A DNA stretch of 27,669 bases. It comes from Polyangiaceae bacterium (lineage in GTDB: Bacteria; Myxococcota; Polyangia; Polyangiales; Polyangiaceae). The translations under genes were made by a program, and so were the position numbers. Under the pieces are notes generated by a model. That model ran no database searches. It worked only from the letters and a program-made list of their open reading frames with translations, and was not told the origin of the DNA. Shown one piece after another: positions 7,010-13,958 of this stretch. The first letter of the stretch is position 1. Each line of letters opens with the position of its first letter. The stretch lies in contig JAICTU010000046.1 in NCBI GenBank assembly GCA_025936205.1, forward strand, positions 1 to 27,669, read 5' to 3'.

Positions 7010-7405
7010 TCAGCCGCGCAGGCTCTGGCGCAGCTCGATCACGTTGGCGTCGGGATCGCGCACGAACAGCGACAGGCCTGGCCCGAGCTGCTTGGGTCCT
7101 TCGGTGATGGTGATGCCCTGCGCGCGCAGCTGATGTGCCGTGTCTTCGATCGAGCTCACCCGCAGCGCCACATGGGTGTAGCCCGGGTACTTTTCCGGGA
7201 CGTCCATCAGGCGGTTCTGGCCGTCGAAGCCGGGCGCGGCGTTGACGATCAAGTTGATCTCCACGCCCGCGTCGTTCACCAGGATCACGACCGCCGCCTT
7301 CGGCTCGCGATACACCACGCGGAACCCAAAGCGTGCGTAGAACTCGACCGCCCGCGACTCGTCGCTGACACGAATGCCGATGTGGTCGACCGCTTCGATC
7401 TGCAT
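7010..7405 (-). CDS. VOC-family (glyoxalase/dioxygenase fold) protein
   Basis: A 131-residue metal-binding protein of the vicinal oxygen chelate superfamily with two beta-alpha-beta-beta-beta units. The four positions that bind metal in glyoxalase I-like members are all filled: H8 (V-D-H-I-G-I-R-V), E49 (G-V-E-I-N-L), H78 (Y-T-H-V-A-L-R-V) and E124 (N-V-I-E-L-R). It is therefore likely an active lyase, dioxygenase or resistance enzyme and not a bare binding protein, but the substrate is not predictable. It converges with the ECF42 gene (6 bases between ends). There is no ribosome site before the ATG. A TTAAGC element preceded by TGC ends seven bases upstream, so the mRNA may be leaderless. 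Confidence 0.88.
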   Translation of the reverse strand: MQIEAVDHIGIRVSDESRAVEFYARFGFRVVYREPKAAVVILVNDAGVEINLIVNAAPGFDGQNRLMDVPEKYPGYTHVALRVSSIEDTAHQLRAQGITITEGPKQLGPGLSLFVRDPDANVIELRQSLRG

Positions 7406-7539
7406 ACCCGGAGCTTAAGCACCGAGCGGCCGCAGGTGCGAGGGCAATCGGGTGACGTTTTGCCACACCAGAAAGTCTCCAATCCCTTCAGGCGCTCGTC
7501 TTTCGGGCCGTTGTATCACCCCGGGGGTGCGGAGGATCG

Positions 7540-7749
7540 ATGGCAGGACGGGTCAAGCAACTGATCGATGAGTTGATGGAATTGCGCGGGGCCGGAAACG
7601 AGGGCGTCGCGCACTTCATGCGGGCGCATCTGATGCTGCTCGGCATCGATCCCTCGCGGTACACGGAGACCTCGCCTGACGACCAGAACAAGGAGCGTCA
7701 GCTGGAGGAAATGATCAACGACTTTTCCCGACAGCGGAGGGAGCAATGA
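7540..7749 (+). CDS. Small hypothetical protein coupled to FIST gene
   Basis: A 69-residue charged, mostly helical protein, not recognised. It has an N-terminal amphipathic helix ([12 protein letters not shown]), a central Y-T-E-T-S-P-D-D-Q linker and a C-terminal helix rich in Glu/Arg/Gln. It has no Cys and no membrane segment. It has a GGAGG ribosome site (7531-7535), and its stop overlaps the start of the FIST-domain gene by four bases (ATGA), so the two are translationally coupled. The most economical idea is that it binds the FIST protein or passes its signal on, but nothing in the sequence proves this. Confidence 0.75.
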   Translation: MAGRVKQLIDELMELRGAGNEGVAHFMRAHLMLLGIDPSRYTETSPDDQNKERQLEEMINDFSRQRREQ

Positions 7750-8855
7750 GCGTGAAGGTAGGCGTTTCCCAGGGCACGCCGCCGGATGTGTGCGCGCGTG
7801 AGCTCAAGGCCGCGGTCGCGGGCGTCGACCCGGCGCTGCTCGTGTTCTTTGCCACCCCCGACCGCGACCCCGAACAGCTCGGCGCCGCTCTCGCACGCGA
7901 GTTCGGCTCGACGCCGTCCTTCGGTTGTACCACCGCCGGCGAGATCGCGACCGGGCGGATGCTGAAGGACTCCGTCGTGATGATGGCGCTCGGCAAAGAC
8001 GTGATCGAGCAAGCGCACGTGCGCCGCTTGAACGCTTCGGTGGCCGCCTCCGAGGTGCGCCGCGCTGTCGATCAGCTGGGCCGGGACGTGGGGCAGCCGC
8101 TCGCGCGGCTCAACCCCGAGCGCTACGTGGGCCTGGTGCTGCACGACGGCTTGAGCGGCTCGGAAGAGCGCGTGATGTCACAGCTCTGCCAGCTCACCAA
8201 CGTGCCCTTCGTCGGCGGCAGCGCGGGCGACGAGCTGAAGTTCAAGCAAACCACCGTGTTCGAGCACTTCAAGCCGTACACGGGCGCGAGCTTGCTGTGT
8301 CTGCTCAAGCCGGCACGGCCCTACACCATCCTCAAGACCCAGAGCTTCATCGTGCGCAGCGAGGAGCTGACGGTGACGGAGGTCGACGAGGCGCGCCGCA
8401 TCGTGAAAGGTTTCAATGGCAAGCCCGCGGCCAGCGAATATGCCGACCGGCTCGGCGTACCGGTGGGCGAGGTCGCGAAGTACTTCCGCCGCCATCCGCT
8501 CGGCGTCGTGATGAGCGACGGTGAGCCGTTCGTGCGCGGGCTGGCCAAGGTCGAGGGCGACGCGATCCTGACCTTCTGCCAGATCCAGGCGGGCACGAAC
8601 GTTCGCATCCTGGAGGCACGGGACATCGTCGAGCGGACCCGGAAAGATCTGGCCACAGCCATCGAGCGCCTGGGTGGCGTCAAAGCCATCCTGGACTTTG
8701 ACTGCGTGGAACGCTCCGGCGAGCTGATTCGCCTGGACCAGTGCGTCGAATATGGGCACGTGTTCGATGGGCTACCGACAGTCGGGTTCAACACCTACGG
8801 TGAGTCGTATATCGGCCACATCAATCAGACGGCGACGATGTTGCTGCTGAATTGA
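7746..8855 (+). CDS. FIST N/C domain sensory protein
   Basis: A 369-residue soluble protein made of a FIST-N half (about 25-210, including [20 protein letters not shown] and F-V-G-G-S-A-G-D-E) and a FIST-C half (about 215-360, including H-P-L-G-V, a V-R-G-L strand and the closing G-F-N-T-Y-G-E-S-Y). FIST domains are small-ligand sensors usually linked to signalling; some (NosP type) bind haem and nitric oxide, others are thought to sense amino acids. No output domain is attached and no kinase or cyclase gene is adjacent. The only partner is the 69-residue protein whose stop overlaps this start. The ligand is not predictable. Confidence 0.9.
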   Translation: MSVKVGVSQGTPPDVCARELKAAVAGVDPALLVFFATPDRDPEQLGAALAREFGSTPSFGCTTAGEIATGRMLKDSVVMMALGKDVIEQAHVRRLNASVAASEVRRAVDQLGRDVGQPLARLNPERYVGLVLHDGLSGSEERVMSQLCQLTNVPFVGGSAGDELKFKQTTVFEHFKPYTGASLLCLLKPARPYTILKTQSFIVRSEELTVTEVDEARRIVKGFNGKPAASEYADRLGVPVGEVAKYFRRHPLGVVMSDGEPFVRGLAKVEGDAILTFCQIQAGTNVRILEARDIVERTRKDLATAIERLGGVKAILDFDCVERSGELIRLDQCVEYGHVFDGLPTVGFNTYGESYIGHINQTATMLLLN

Positions 8856-8880
8856 GCAGCAGGCGTGCGGCGGCCTCGTG

Positions 8881-8886
8881 TAAGGT
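8881..8886 (+). promoter_or_regulatory. Candidate -10 of leaderless transporter mRNA
   Basis: TAAGGT lies six bases before the ATG at 8893, the same spacing as at 2708-2713, and no ribosome-binding sequence is present. A matching -35 is not seen, and read-through from the FIST gene 37 bases upstream is the alternative. Confidence 0.3.
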
Positions 8887-8892
8887 CGCCGC

Positions 8893-10581
8893 ATGCAGCC
8901 CACTGCCGACGAGGCGGCCAAGGATCAGGCAGCGGAGGCGCCGCAAGGCGGCGCGCCAGCTCCGCCCCGCAAGCTGTTCGGCGTGAACCCCATCAAGTGG
9001 GTGTTTGCGCTGGAGTACATGATGCAGGGCCTGGCCAACCCGTTTCAGGGTTTGACCTACCAGCCCTTCTTCAAGCACCTGCGCTTCGACTACGGGCTGA
9101 CCGAGGCGGCGACGCAGACGCTGTTTGCGCGCTCGTACCTGGCCTGGAGCTTCAAGCCCGTGCTGGGCTTCTTCATCGACGCCTACGGGCGCACGCGCAC
9201 GATCCTGATCCTGCTGCTGGGCATGGGTGTCCTCGGCTACCTGTTCACGCCGCTGCTCGATCAGGGGCCGGGCTGGTTCTTTTGGTCCATGTTCGTGCTC
9301 TCGGTCGCGCTCGCGGGGACGGACGTGGCTGTCGATCGCGCCACGGTGTTGGAGGGCGCGGAGGAAGCGAAGACCACCGGGCGCTCCAAGGCGACGACGG
9401 TGGGTCTGAATCAGGCGATCTGCTGGCTCTCCGTCTACGGCACCGGCGCGCTGGCGGCGCTGCTCGGCGGCTGGGTGGCGGAGCACCTGCCGTTTCGCGG
9501 CGTGATGGCGCTGGCCTTGGTGCCCGCTGCGGTGCTGGGCGCGGTCTGGCTGTTGCCGCGGGACCGGGTGAAGCCGATCGCAGTGACCAAGTCGATCGGC
9601 CAGTTCTGGAGCGGCCTGAACACGGGCCCGATCCTGAGCGTGATGCTCTTCTACTTCATCTTCCACTTCCAGCCCGCGATGGGCGCGTTGTGGAACAACT
9701 ACTTGATCGAGAAGCTCCACTTCAGCCAGTCCGAGATCGGGGTGAGCGACTTCGCCTCCTACGCCGGCTACTTCGGCGGCGTGCTGCTCTTCACGTGGAA
9801 GGGCATCGCCTGGCAGACCAGCCTGGGGCTGCGCAAGTGCTTCCGCATTTTCATCCTCGCCGGCATCGCCATCAACCTGACGCAGTATCTTCAGGTCGAT
9901 CCCTGGTTCAGCGGCATCTCGCACGGGCTGGCCACCATGCTGCCCTTCCTGAATGAGTCGAGCGTGCGGCTCGTCTACTTGTGCGCGTACAGCGCCCTGC
10001 TGGCGCTGCCGACCTCTGTCATTCGCATGAGCACGTTCAGCCTGGTCGGTTCGGTGATCCCGACGGCCGCCGCCGGCAGCTTGTTCGCCGGCTTTATGTC
10101 GGTGGCGAACCTGGCGTACGCGTTCGGCTATGGGAGCGGCGCGTGGCTGTACGAGCACGGCATGGGCTTCGGACCGATCCGCGAGCTGCAAGCGAGCCTG
10201 TTCGGGCTGCCCGGCAAGGCGGGCGACGAGTTATCGGTGAACATGCTGATCCTGATCAACTCGCTCGCCTACGTGCTCAGCTTCGTGTGCGTGCACGTGC
10301 TGCCGGATCGGCGCGCGACGCAGGCGACGGAAGAGGACGAAGAAGTTCACCCAGGGCCAGAGCGCTGGAACGTGCTCGAGCCGGCCCTCCGCCGCGGCAT
10401 TGACGCCGGGTCGATCGTGGGCGGGCTCGCGTCGGTGGCCGTGCTGATCTGGCAGCTGGATCTGGAGCCGATCTCGGCGTGCCTGATGGCCTTCTTCGGC
10501 TGGACGATGCTGCGCAAGCTGACGCTCGACGCGTTGCTGCGCCGGGCGGGGCGGCCCCCGGCGGCGTCGGCGGCCCGGTGA
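8893..10581 (+). CDS. MFS transporter, FBT/BT1-like, with extra C-terminal membrane segments
   Basis: A 562-residue integral inner-membrane protein. A Pro/Ala-rich cytosolic N-terminus (1-33) precedes about a dozen hydrophobic segments. The first part (G-L-A-N-P-F-Q-G-L-T-Y-Q-P-F-F, then L-A-W-S-F-K-P-V-L-G-F-F-I-D-A-Y-G-R-T-R, about 93-112) resembles the W-x-x-K-P-x-x-G-x-x-x-D signature of the folate-biopterin/BT1 branch of the major facilitator superfamily. Another conserved-looking patch is A-G-T-D-V-A-V-D-R-A (about 146-155). An acidic linker (about 478-490) is followed by two further hydrophobic stretches. The substrate is unknown; folate or pterin is only suggested by family resemblance. 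Its last codons contain a 29-base sequence repeated exactly at 17846-17874. Confidence 0.75.
   Translation: MQPTADEAAKDQAAEAPQGGAPAPPRKLFGVNPIKWVFALEYMMQGLANPFQGLTYQPFFKHLRFDYGLTEAATQTLFARSYLAWSFKPVLGFFIDAYGRTRTILILLLGMGVLGYLFTPLLDQGPGWFFWSMFVLSVALAGTDVAVDRATVLEGAEEAKTTGRSKATTVGLNQAICWLSVYGTGALAALLGGWVAEHLPFRGVMALALVPAAVLGAVWLLPRDRVKPIAVTKSIGQFWSGLNTGPILSVMLFYFIFHFQPAMGALWNNYLIEKLHFSQSEIGVSDFASYAGYFGGVLLFTWKGIAWQTSLGLRKCFRIFILAGIAINLTQYLQVDPWFSGISHGLATMLPFLNESSVRLVYLCAYSALLALPTSVIRMSTFSLVGSVIPTAAAGSLFAGFMSVANLAYAFGYGSGAWLYEHGMGFGPIRELQASLFGLPGKAGDELSVNMLILINSLAYVLSFVCVHVLPDRRATQATEEDEEVHPGPERWNVLEPALRRGIDAGSIVGGLASVAVLIWQLDLEPISACLMAFFGWTMLRKLTLDALLRRAGRPPAASAAR
10524..10552 (+). repeat. 29-base direct repeat, copy 1 (inside transporter 3' end)
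   Basis: Identical to 17846-17874, about 7.3 kb away. It encodes L-D-A-L-L-R-R-A-G near the transporter C-terminus. Resemblance continues beyond the exact match, with GGCGTCGGCG and GTGAG following in both places, but with small gaps. Confidence 0.85.
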
Positions 10582-10602
10582 GAGGTCGAGCGTCAGGGTC
10601 CC

Positions 10603-10617
10603 CCCGGCGTTGCCGGG
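10603..10617 (+). terminator. Short GC hairpin after transporter gene
   Basis: CCCGGC-GTT-GCCGGG, a six-pair stem with a three-base loop, 21 bases after the transporter stop codon. No T-run follows, so it is at best a weak terminator or processing barrier. Confidence 0.35.
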
Positions 10618-10648
10618 TCGCGTCCCAGTAGGGCAGTACCGCGACAGC

Positions 10649-10670
10649 GCGGGCCGTGCGAGAGGCCCGC
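10649..10670. terminator. GC hairpin between convergent transporter and MgtC genes
   Basis: GCGGGCC (10649-10655) and GGCCCGC (10664-10670) form a seven-pair stem around an eight-base loop. Located between converging genes (10581 and 10721). No T-run on either side. Confidence 0.35.
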
Positions 10671-10720
10671 CCAGTACTGAACTTGCAGAACATGAGCCGA
10701 TGTCGCGAGCGACTGGTGGC

Positions 10721-10924
10721 TCAGCCGAGGGAGCTGTCGATCTCGTCGCGGAAGGCAAACTGACCGATCTGCACATAGGCGCACGCGCCCATGGCCAGAA
10801 GCGGATAGGTGCGAAGCCCGGGCCCCACGTCCTCGCGCTCGCGGTCCCAACCGATCGGGATCGCCAGCGCGAACGCCACCGCGAGGTTCAACAGCATGCG
10901 CGGAAGCTCCTCCCAGCCGTTCAT
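10721..10924 (-). pseudogene. Truncated second MgtC/SapB-like gene
   Basis: A 67-residue product that matches only the first third of the neighbouring MgtC protein: L-N-L-A-V-A-F-A-L-A-I-P-I-G-W-D-R-E-R aligns with L-G-L-A-L-L-L-A-L-P-L-G-W-E-R-E-Q, and G-L-R-T-Y-P-L-L-A-M-G-A is nearly identical in both. It stops after F-R-D-E-I-D-S-S-L-G, before the conserved G-x-G-F-x-G-x-G-A-I-L region, which I cannot find in any frame downstream. The start codon overlaps the stop of the full-length copy (ATGA), so it is probably still translated. It looks like a duplicated gene that lost its 3' part, but a functional two-helix peptide is possible. Confidence 0.6.
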
Positions 10925-11349
10925 GGTGCGCTCCACCATCGGCGAAGGAGAGCTGGCCCCCACAGCGCCAGCACGCTCAGCAATGAGAGCACCGCCGAGA
11001 GCTGCGGGATAGCGAACGCAACGCCTGCCCCGATCGCGCCTGCGACCCAGAGGGTCACGGCGGTGCCCATCCCCGCAACACCATCGCCAGACTTCAGAAT
11101 GGCCCCGGAGCCCACGAATCCGATGCCGTTCAGCGCGCCATAGAAGGCATCGGCCTGCTCGCTGGCATCGCCGCCCATGCGCTGCCCGACCAGCAGAAAG
11201 CCGCAGACACACACGGACAGCAACGGATAAGTGCGTAGGCCTGCGGAGCGGGATCGCTGCTCGCGCTCCCAGCCCAGCGGTAGCGCGAGCAGCAGCGCTA
11301 GCCCCAGCCGGAGGACGGCCTGCAGGATCGGGTGCTCCTGCGGCATCAC
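10921..11349 (-). CDS. MgtC/SapB-family membrane protein
   Basis: A 142-residue inner-membrane protein with four or five hydrophobic helices. Family features are the G-W-E-R-E-Q loop (about 26-31), G-L-R-T-Y-P-L-L (about 37-44) and the G-I-G-F-V-G-S-G-A-I-L-K helix (about 74-85), then T-A-V-T-L-W-V-A-G-A-I-G. MgtC proteins support growth in low magnesium and, in some pathogens, modulate ATP synthase; the C-terminal cytosolic domain of classical MgtC is absent here. The GTG start overlaps the stop of the upstream 109-residue protein (GTGA); an ATG immediately follows as the second codon and could be the true start. Its stop overlaps a truncated paralogue. It belongs to a translationally coupled minus-strand operon with pirin and FMN reductase. 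Confidence 0.85.
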   Translation of the reverse strand: MMPQEHPILQAVLRLGLALLLALPLGWEREQRSRSAGLRTYPLLSVCVCGFLLVGQRMGGDASEQADAFYGALNGIGFVGSGAILKSGDGVAGMGTAVTLWVAGAIGAGVAFAIPQLSAVLSLLSVLALWGPALLRRWWSAP

Positions 11350-11675
11350 GGCGCTCTTCCACTCGGGAGCGCTGGCTCGCCCACTGGCTGCCGGTCGAGC
11401 TCGTGCCCGAGGTATGCTTTCGCCCGCATGCGTGCATGGGGTTCGGACAGGGTGATGCGCCGTTCTTCAAACTCGCGGTCGAGCACCTCCAGCGCGTCGA
11501 CCCCGGTGACGTCGTCATGATAGCCAGGCCTGCCCTGGAGCCCGAAGATCAGGGATAGAGGCGTGTGTGCCGGCCTCGAGAACACGCGCTCTCCCAGGAC
11601 ACGCCGAACGCCGCCGAGGACGACGTTTTCAAGCCGCTCCACCGCGCCACCACGAGGGCCTCGTGGCGAGTTCAT
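11346..11675 (-). CDS. Hypothetical protein, operon member
   Basis: A 109-residue protein I do not recognise. It starts M-N-S-P-R-G and is Arg/Gly-rich at first. A middle section L-E-N-V-V-L-G-G-V-R-R-V-L and an acidic segment Y-H-D-D-V-T-G-V-D-A-L-E-V-L-D-R-E-F-E-E-R-R-I follow, ending Pro-rich. There is no signal peptide or membrane helix. The start at 11675 is chosen because the ATG overlaps the stop of the upstream small gene (ATGA) and its own stop overlaps the MgtC start (GTGA). This chain of overlaps is the main evidence that it is expressed. It could be a fragment of a larger lost protein. Confidence 0.5.
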   Translation of the reverse strand: MNSPRGPRGGAVERLENVVLGGVRRVLGERVFSRPAHTPLSLIFGLQGRPGYHDDVTGVDALEVLDREFEERRITLSEPHARMRAKAYLGHELDRQPVGEPALPSGRAP

Positions 11676-11890
11676 GGGGTCAGTGCGCCGACCCGGGACC
11701 AAACGAGTTCGGTCTTGCGTTCCGATCCAGGTGCCTCGTGGGTTGGCGCGCCGACTCGCTGCTCGAGTGTCAGAGCGCTGCCGCCCTCACCTTCCCACCG
11801 TTCGATTGCGGCGCGGTATTCCGCACCTCGATCCATGGTGCCCGTGCTGTGGATGATGTTGTGTGGTGTTCCTGCCGGGATGGCGACCAT
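11672..11890 (-). CDS. Small protein with cupin-like motif, possibly a cupin fragment
   Basis: A 72-residue product whose beginning, A-I-P-A-G-T-P-H-N-I-I-H-S-T-G, resembles the last metal-binding strand of a single-domain cupin, in which the His is a ligand. The rest (Y-R-A-A-I-E-R-W-E-G-E-G and a polar tail) is not recognised. A good GAGGAG ribosome site lies just before the ATG, nine bases after the pirin stop, and its stop overlaps the next start (ATGA), so it is positioned like a real gene. A complete cupin would be longer at the N-terminus, so either it is a remnant recruited into the operon or a genuine small protein. Confidence 0.5.
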   Translation of the reverse strand: MVAIPAGTPHNIIHSTGTMDRGAEYRAAIERWEGEGGSALTLEQRVGAPTHEAPGSERKTELVWSRVGALTP

Positions 11891-11899
11891 TGGCTCTCC

Positions 11900-12814
11900 T
11901 CATTTTGGCAGGGGTATGCGCTCGACCTCGTCGCCGGGCACCTTCGGGAACCGTCCTTCCTTCCAGTCCCGCTTGGCCTGCTCGATTCTTTCCTTCGAGC
12001 TCGAAACGAAGTTCCAGTCGATGTGGCGCTCGCCGTCGAGAGGAGCCCCGCCCAGCAGCGCGATTCGAGCTGGCCGTTCCGCTCGAAGCACGGCCTTGGC
12101 CTCCTTGGTGAAGACCAGCATGCGGCCGACTTCGGCGTGTTCGGCTCCGCAACGCAGGGTTCCCTCGACCACGTAGACCGCGCGTTCCTCGTGACCGCTC
12201 GGGAGCGCGAGTTCACTTCCTGCCGGCATCAGAGCGTCCACGTAGAAGAGCGGCGACAGGATCTCGACGGGCGATGTCATCGCATAGGCCGTGCCGGCGA
12301 GCACACGGAGCCGCACGCCACCCTGCTCTCGCTCAGGCAGGGTTGAGCCCGGGTGGTGGTGGAACGACGGCTTCGCTTCTTCGTGCGCCAGAGGTAGTGC
12401 AACCCAGAGCTGGAGCCCGTGAAGCCGGGAGGCGCTTTGGCGAGGTTCTTCGGGCGTACGCTCCGAATGAACGATGCCCCGCCCCGCCGTCATCCAGTTG
12501 ATGTCGCCGGGCCGAATGGGTTGGTGGGAGCCTAGGCTGTCCCGGTGGAGGAGCTCGCCTTCGAAGAGATAGGTCACCGTCGCCAGACCGATGTGTGGGT
12601 GCGGGCGCACGTCGAGCCCCTTGCCCTGACCAAAGGTGACAGCCCCCATCTGGTCGAAGAACGTGAAAGGCCCGACCATCCGAAGCGCCACCGAGGGCAA
12701 GGCCCGACGGACCTCGACCCCACCGAGGTCTCGCGCTCGCGCATCGATCACAGTGGCGACGACGCGCTCCGGGGATTTCGAACACTCCGGATCCAGCACC
12801 GGCCGAAGACTCAT
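11900..12814 (-). CDS. Pirin family protein
   Basis: A 304-residue bicupin. The N-terminal cupin holds the pirin metal site: H72 and H74 (R-P-H-P-H-I-G-L-A-T-V-T-Y) and H116 and E118 (G-R-G-I-V-H-S-E). The usual pirin opening with F-F-D-Q-M-G and the C-terminal I-A-L-L-G-G-A-P-L-D are present. Bacterial pirins include quercetin 2,3-dioxygenases and redox-linked regulators of metabolism; which applies here cannot be told. Its start overlaps the stop of the FMN reductase gene by four bases (ATGA), a pairing that suggests flavonoid, quinone or electrophile metabolism. Two small genes and MgtC follow closely. Confidence 0.93.
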   Translation of the reverse strand: MSLRPVLDPECSKSPERVVATVIDARARDLGGVEVRRALPSVALRMVGPFTFFDQMGAVTFGQGKGLDVRPHPHIGLATVTYLFEGELLHRDSLGSHQPIRPGDINWMTAGRGIVHSERTPEEPRQSASRLHGLQLWVALPLAHEEAKPSFHHHPGSTLPEREQGGVRLRVLAGTAYAMTSPVEILSPLFYVDALMPAGSELALPSGHEERAVYVVEGTLRCGAEHAEVGRMLVFTKEAKAVLRAERPARIALLGGAPLDGERHIDWNFVSSSKERIEQAKRDWKEGRFPKVPGDEVERIPLPK

Positions 12815-13470
12815 GTGGACACCTGGTCCACGCGATCGGCTTCAAAGCCCGGTGGTTCCCCGAGAAACTCAACCCACGCACGCTTGATGCACGGGTAATG
12901 CTTGGCCGCTTCGGCAAGCGACAAGAAGGCCTGCAGATTCGTTTCGAAGCGAGCTCGCAAGGCCGAATCGGCAATGTCGCCCTCGACGAGCGCCTTGTGC
13001 GCCTGGGCCAGCGAGAACATGTCCGGGTAGATCCGAGCGCCCAGGTGCTCGAGCGGAATGCGCAGCGCCCAGAGCCCTCGATTGCCGCCCACCATCGACG
13101 GTGAGGCGCTCGAGAGCAGGCCGTGCTTTCCATCGAACGGCTGCGGCCGGAAGCGCGAAGTCCAGTCGATGAGGTTCTTGAGCATGCCGGGCATCGAGCC
13201 GTTGTACTCGGGGGACGCGACGATGAAGGCGTCGCTCTCGACGAGCCGCCGTCGCAGCTCCTCCGCGCCGTTCGGGATGCCCTCGGCAGCCTCGGCATCT
13301 CCGTCGTAGGAGGGAACGTCAAAATCTCGCATCGATGCGTGATCCACCGTCGCGCCGCTCTGCTCGGCGATGCGAGCGGCGAGCGCCGCGAGCTTGCTGT
13401 TCAGGGAGTCCGCGCGGAGCGCGGCTCCGAACACGAGCACCTTCAGCTTGGGTTCCGCCCTCGCGATCAT
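12811..13470 (-). CDS. NAD(P)H-dependent FMN reductase family protein
   Basis: A 219-residue flavodoxin-fold oxidoreductase. The phosphate-binding loop is G-A-A-L-R-A-D-S-L-N-S-K-L (about 15-27), and the flavin-binding signature is S-P-E-Y-N-G-S-M-P-G-M-L-K-N-L-I-D-W (86-103). Members reduce FMN, quinones, azo compounds or chromate using NAD(P)H. The C-terminal extension after about 185 is longer than in minimal members and contains K-R-A-W-V-E-F-L. The ATG has an AAAGGA ribosome site. The gene is translationally coupled to pirin downstream and lies 11 bases after an SDR remnant, so an operon handling quinone-like or aromatic compounds is a reasonable inference. Confidence 0.9.
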   Translation of the reverse strand: MIARAEPKLKVLVFGAALRADSLNSKLAALAARIAEQSGATVDHASMRDFDVPSYDGDAEAAEGIPNGAEELRRRLVESDAFIVASPEYNGSMPGMLKNLIDWTSRFRPQPFDGKHGLLSSASPSMVGGNRGLWALRIPLEHLGARIYPDMFSLAQAHKALVEGDIADSALRARFETNLQAFLSLAEAAKHYPCIKRAWVEFLGEPPGFEADRVDQVST

Positions 13471-13481
13471 GGCAGGTCCTT

Positions 13482-13793
13482 TCAGCTGTTCCTGAAGATC
13501 TGGAAGCCGTCTTCCACCGGGATGGTCGAGCCATTGATGGCGGATGCTCCATCAGTGAAGAGGAACGCCACGAGGCTCGCCACCTGCGCGGGCTCGATGA
13601 GCTTGCCGTGCAGATGAAGTGATTCTGGAGTTCCATGCCTTCCTCCCCGCGTAGGTTCGAATCCCTCCGCTTTCAACGACTGCTCAATCTTGTCCGCCTC
13701 GTAGTGCTCCGTGTCAACTGCGATGCCCGCGGCAATCACTTCCTGTGTCATCTGCCACAGTGTCATCCAAGATATTGCGAGCTCGTGTGGCAC
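13482..13793 (-). pseudogene. C-terminal fragment of a short-chain dehydrogenase, joined to unrelated sequence
   Basis: Residues about 52-103 of this 103-residue reading frame (H-G-T-P-E-S onward, with L-H-G-K-L-I-E-P-A-Q-V-A-S-L-V-A-F-L and A-S-A-I-N-G-S-T-I-P-V-E-D-G-F) are the typical end of a classical SDR such as a 3-hydroxybutyrate dehydrogenase. The nucleotide-binding Gly motif and the catalytic Tyr-x-x-x-Lys are absent. Residues 1-51 do not match an SDR and contain K-A-E-G-F-E-P, encoded opposite an 11-base sequence identical to a tRNA T-arm loop (13654-13664). The only start is GTG. It looks like the remains of a gene cut by a rearrangement; the FMN reductase follows 11 bases later. 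Confidence 0.6.
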
Positions 13794-13913
13794 GGGATCC
13801 CGGCTCAGCCGACCGAGTGGCGAGTCGAAGGCGGCCGGTTGTACGTGCGCTCCTCCACGCCCGGAGCGCGCAAGAACGTCCAGAACCGCAGCGAGGCAAC
13901 TGAGCTCCCTGAT

Positions 13914-13922
13914 GCTATGATC
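13914..13922 (+). promoter_or_regulatory. Extended -10 promoter of the M20 amidohydrolase gene
   Basis: TGC-TATGAT is a near-consensus extended -10 element, 36 bases before the ATG at 13959. No good -35 hexamer lies 17 bases upstream (GAGGCA), which extended -10 promoters tolerate. Confidence 0.55.
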
Positions 13923-13958
13923 TCGTTTCGCTCACGATGCCCACGAGGACAAACGGTC

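Noticed and set aside
8821..10191. Long minus-strand frame opposite the transporter
   Set aside because: Composition is that of a GC-rich shadow frame (runs of His/Arg/Gln), without motifs or ribosome site; the plus-strand membrane protein is convincing.
10721..11518. 265-codon minus-strand frame spanning both MgtC genes
   Set aside because: Only its last 67 codons show MgtC similarity; the rest lies opposite or out of frame with the full-length MgtC gene.
13635..13958. N-terminal extension of the M20 amidohydrolase
   Set aside because: The extra 108 residues match nothing in the family, and an extended -10 promoter and ribosome site lie directly before the start at 13959.
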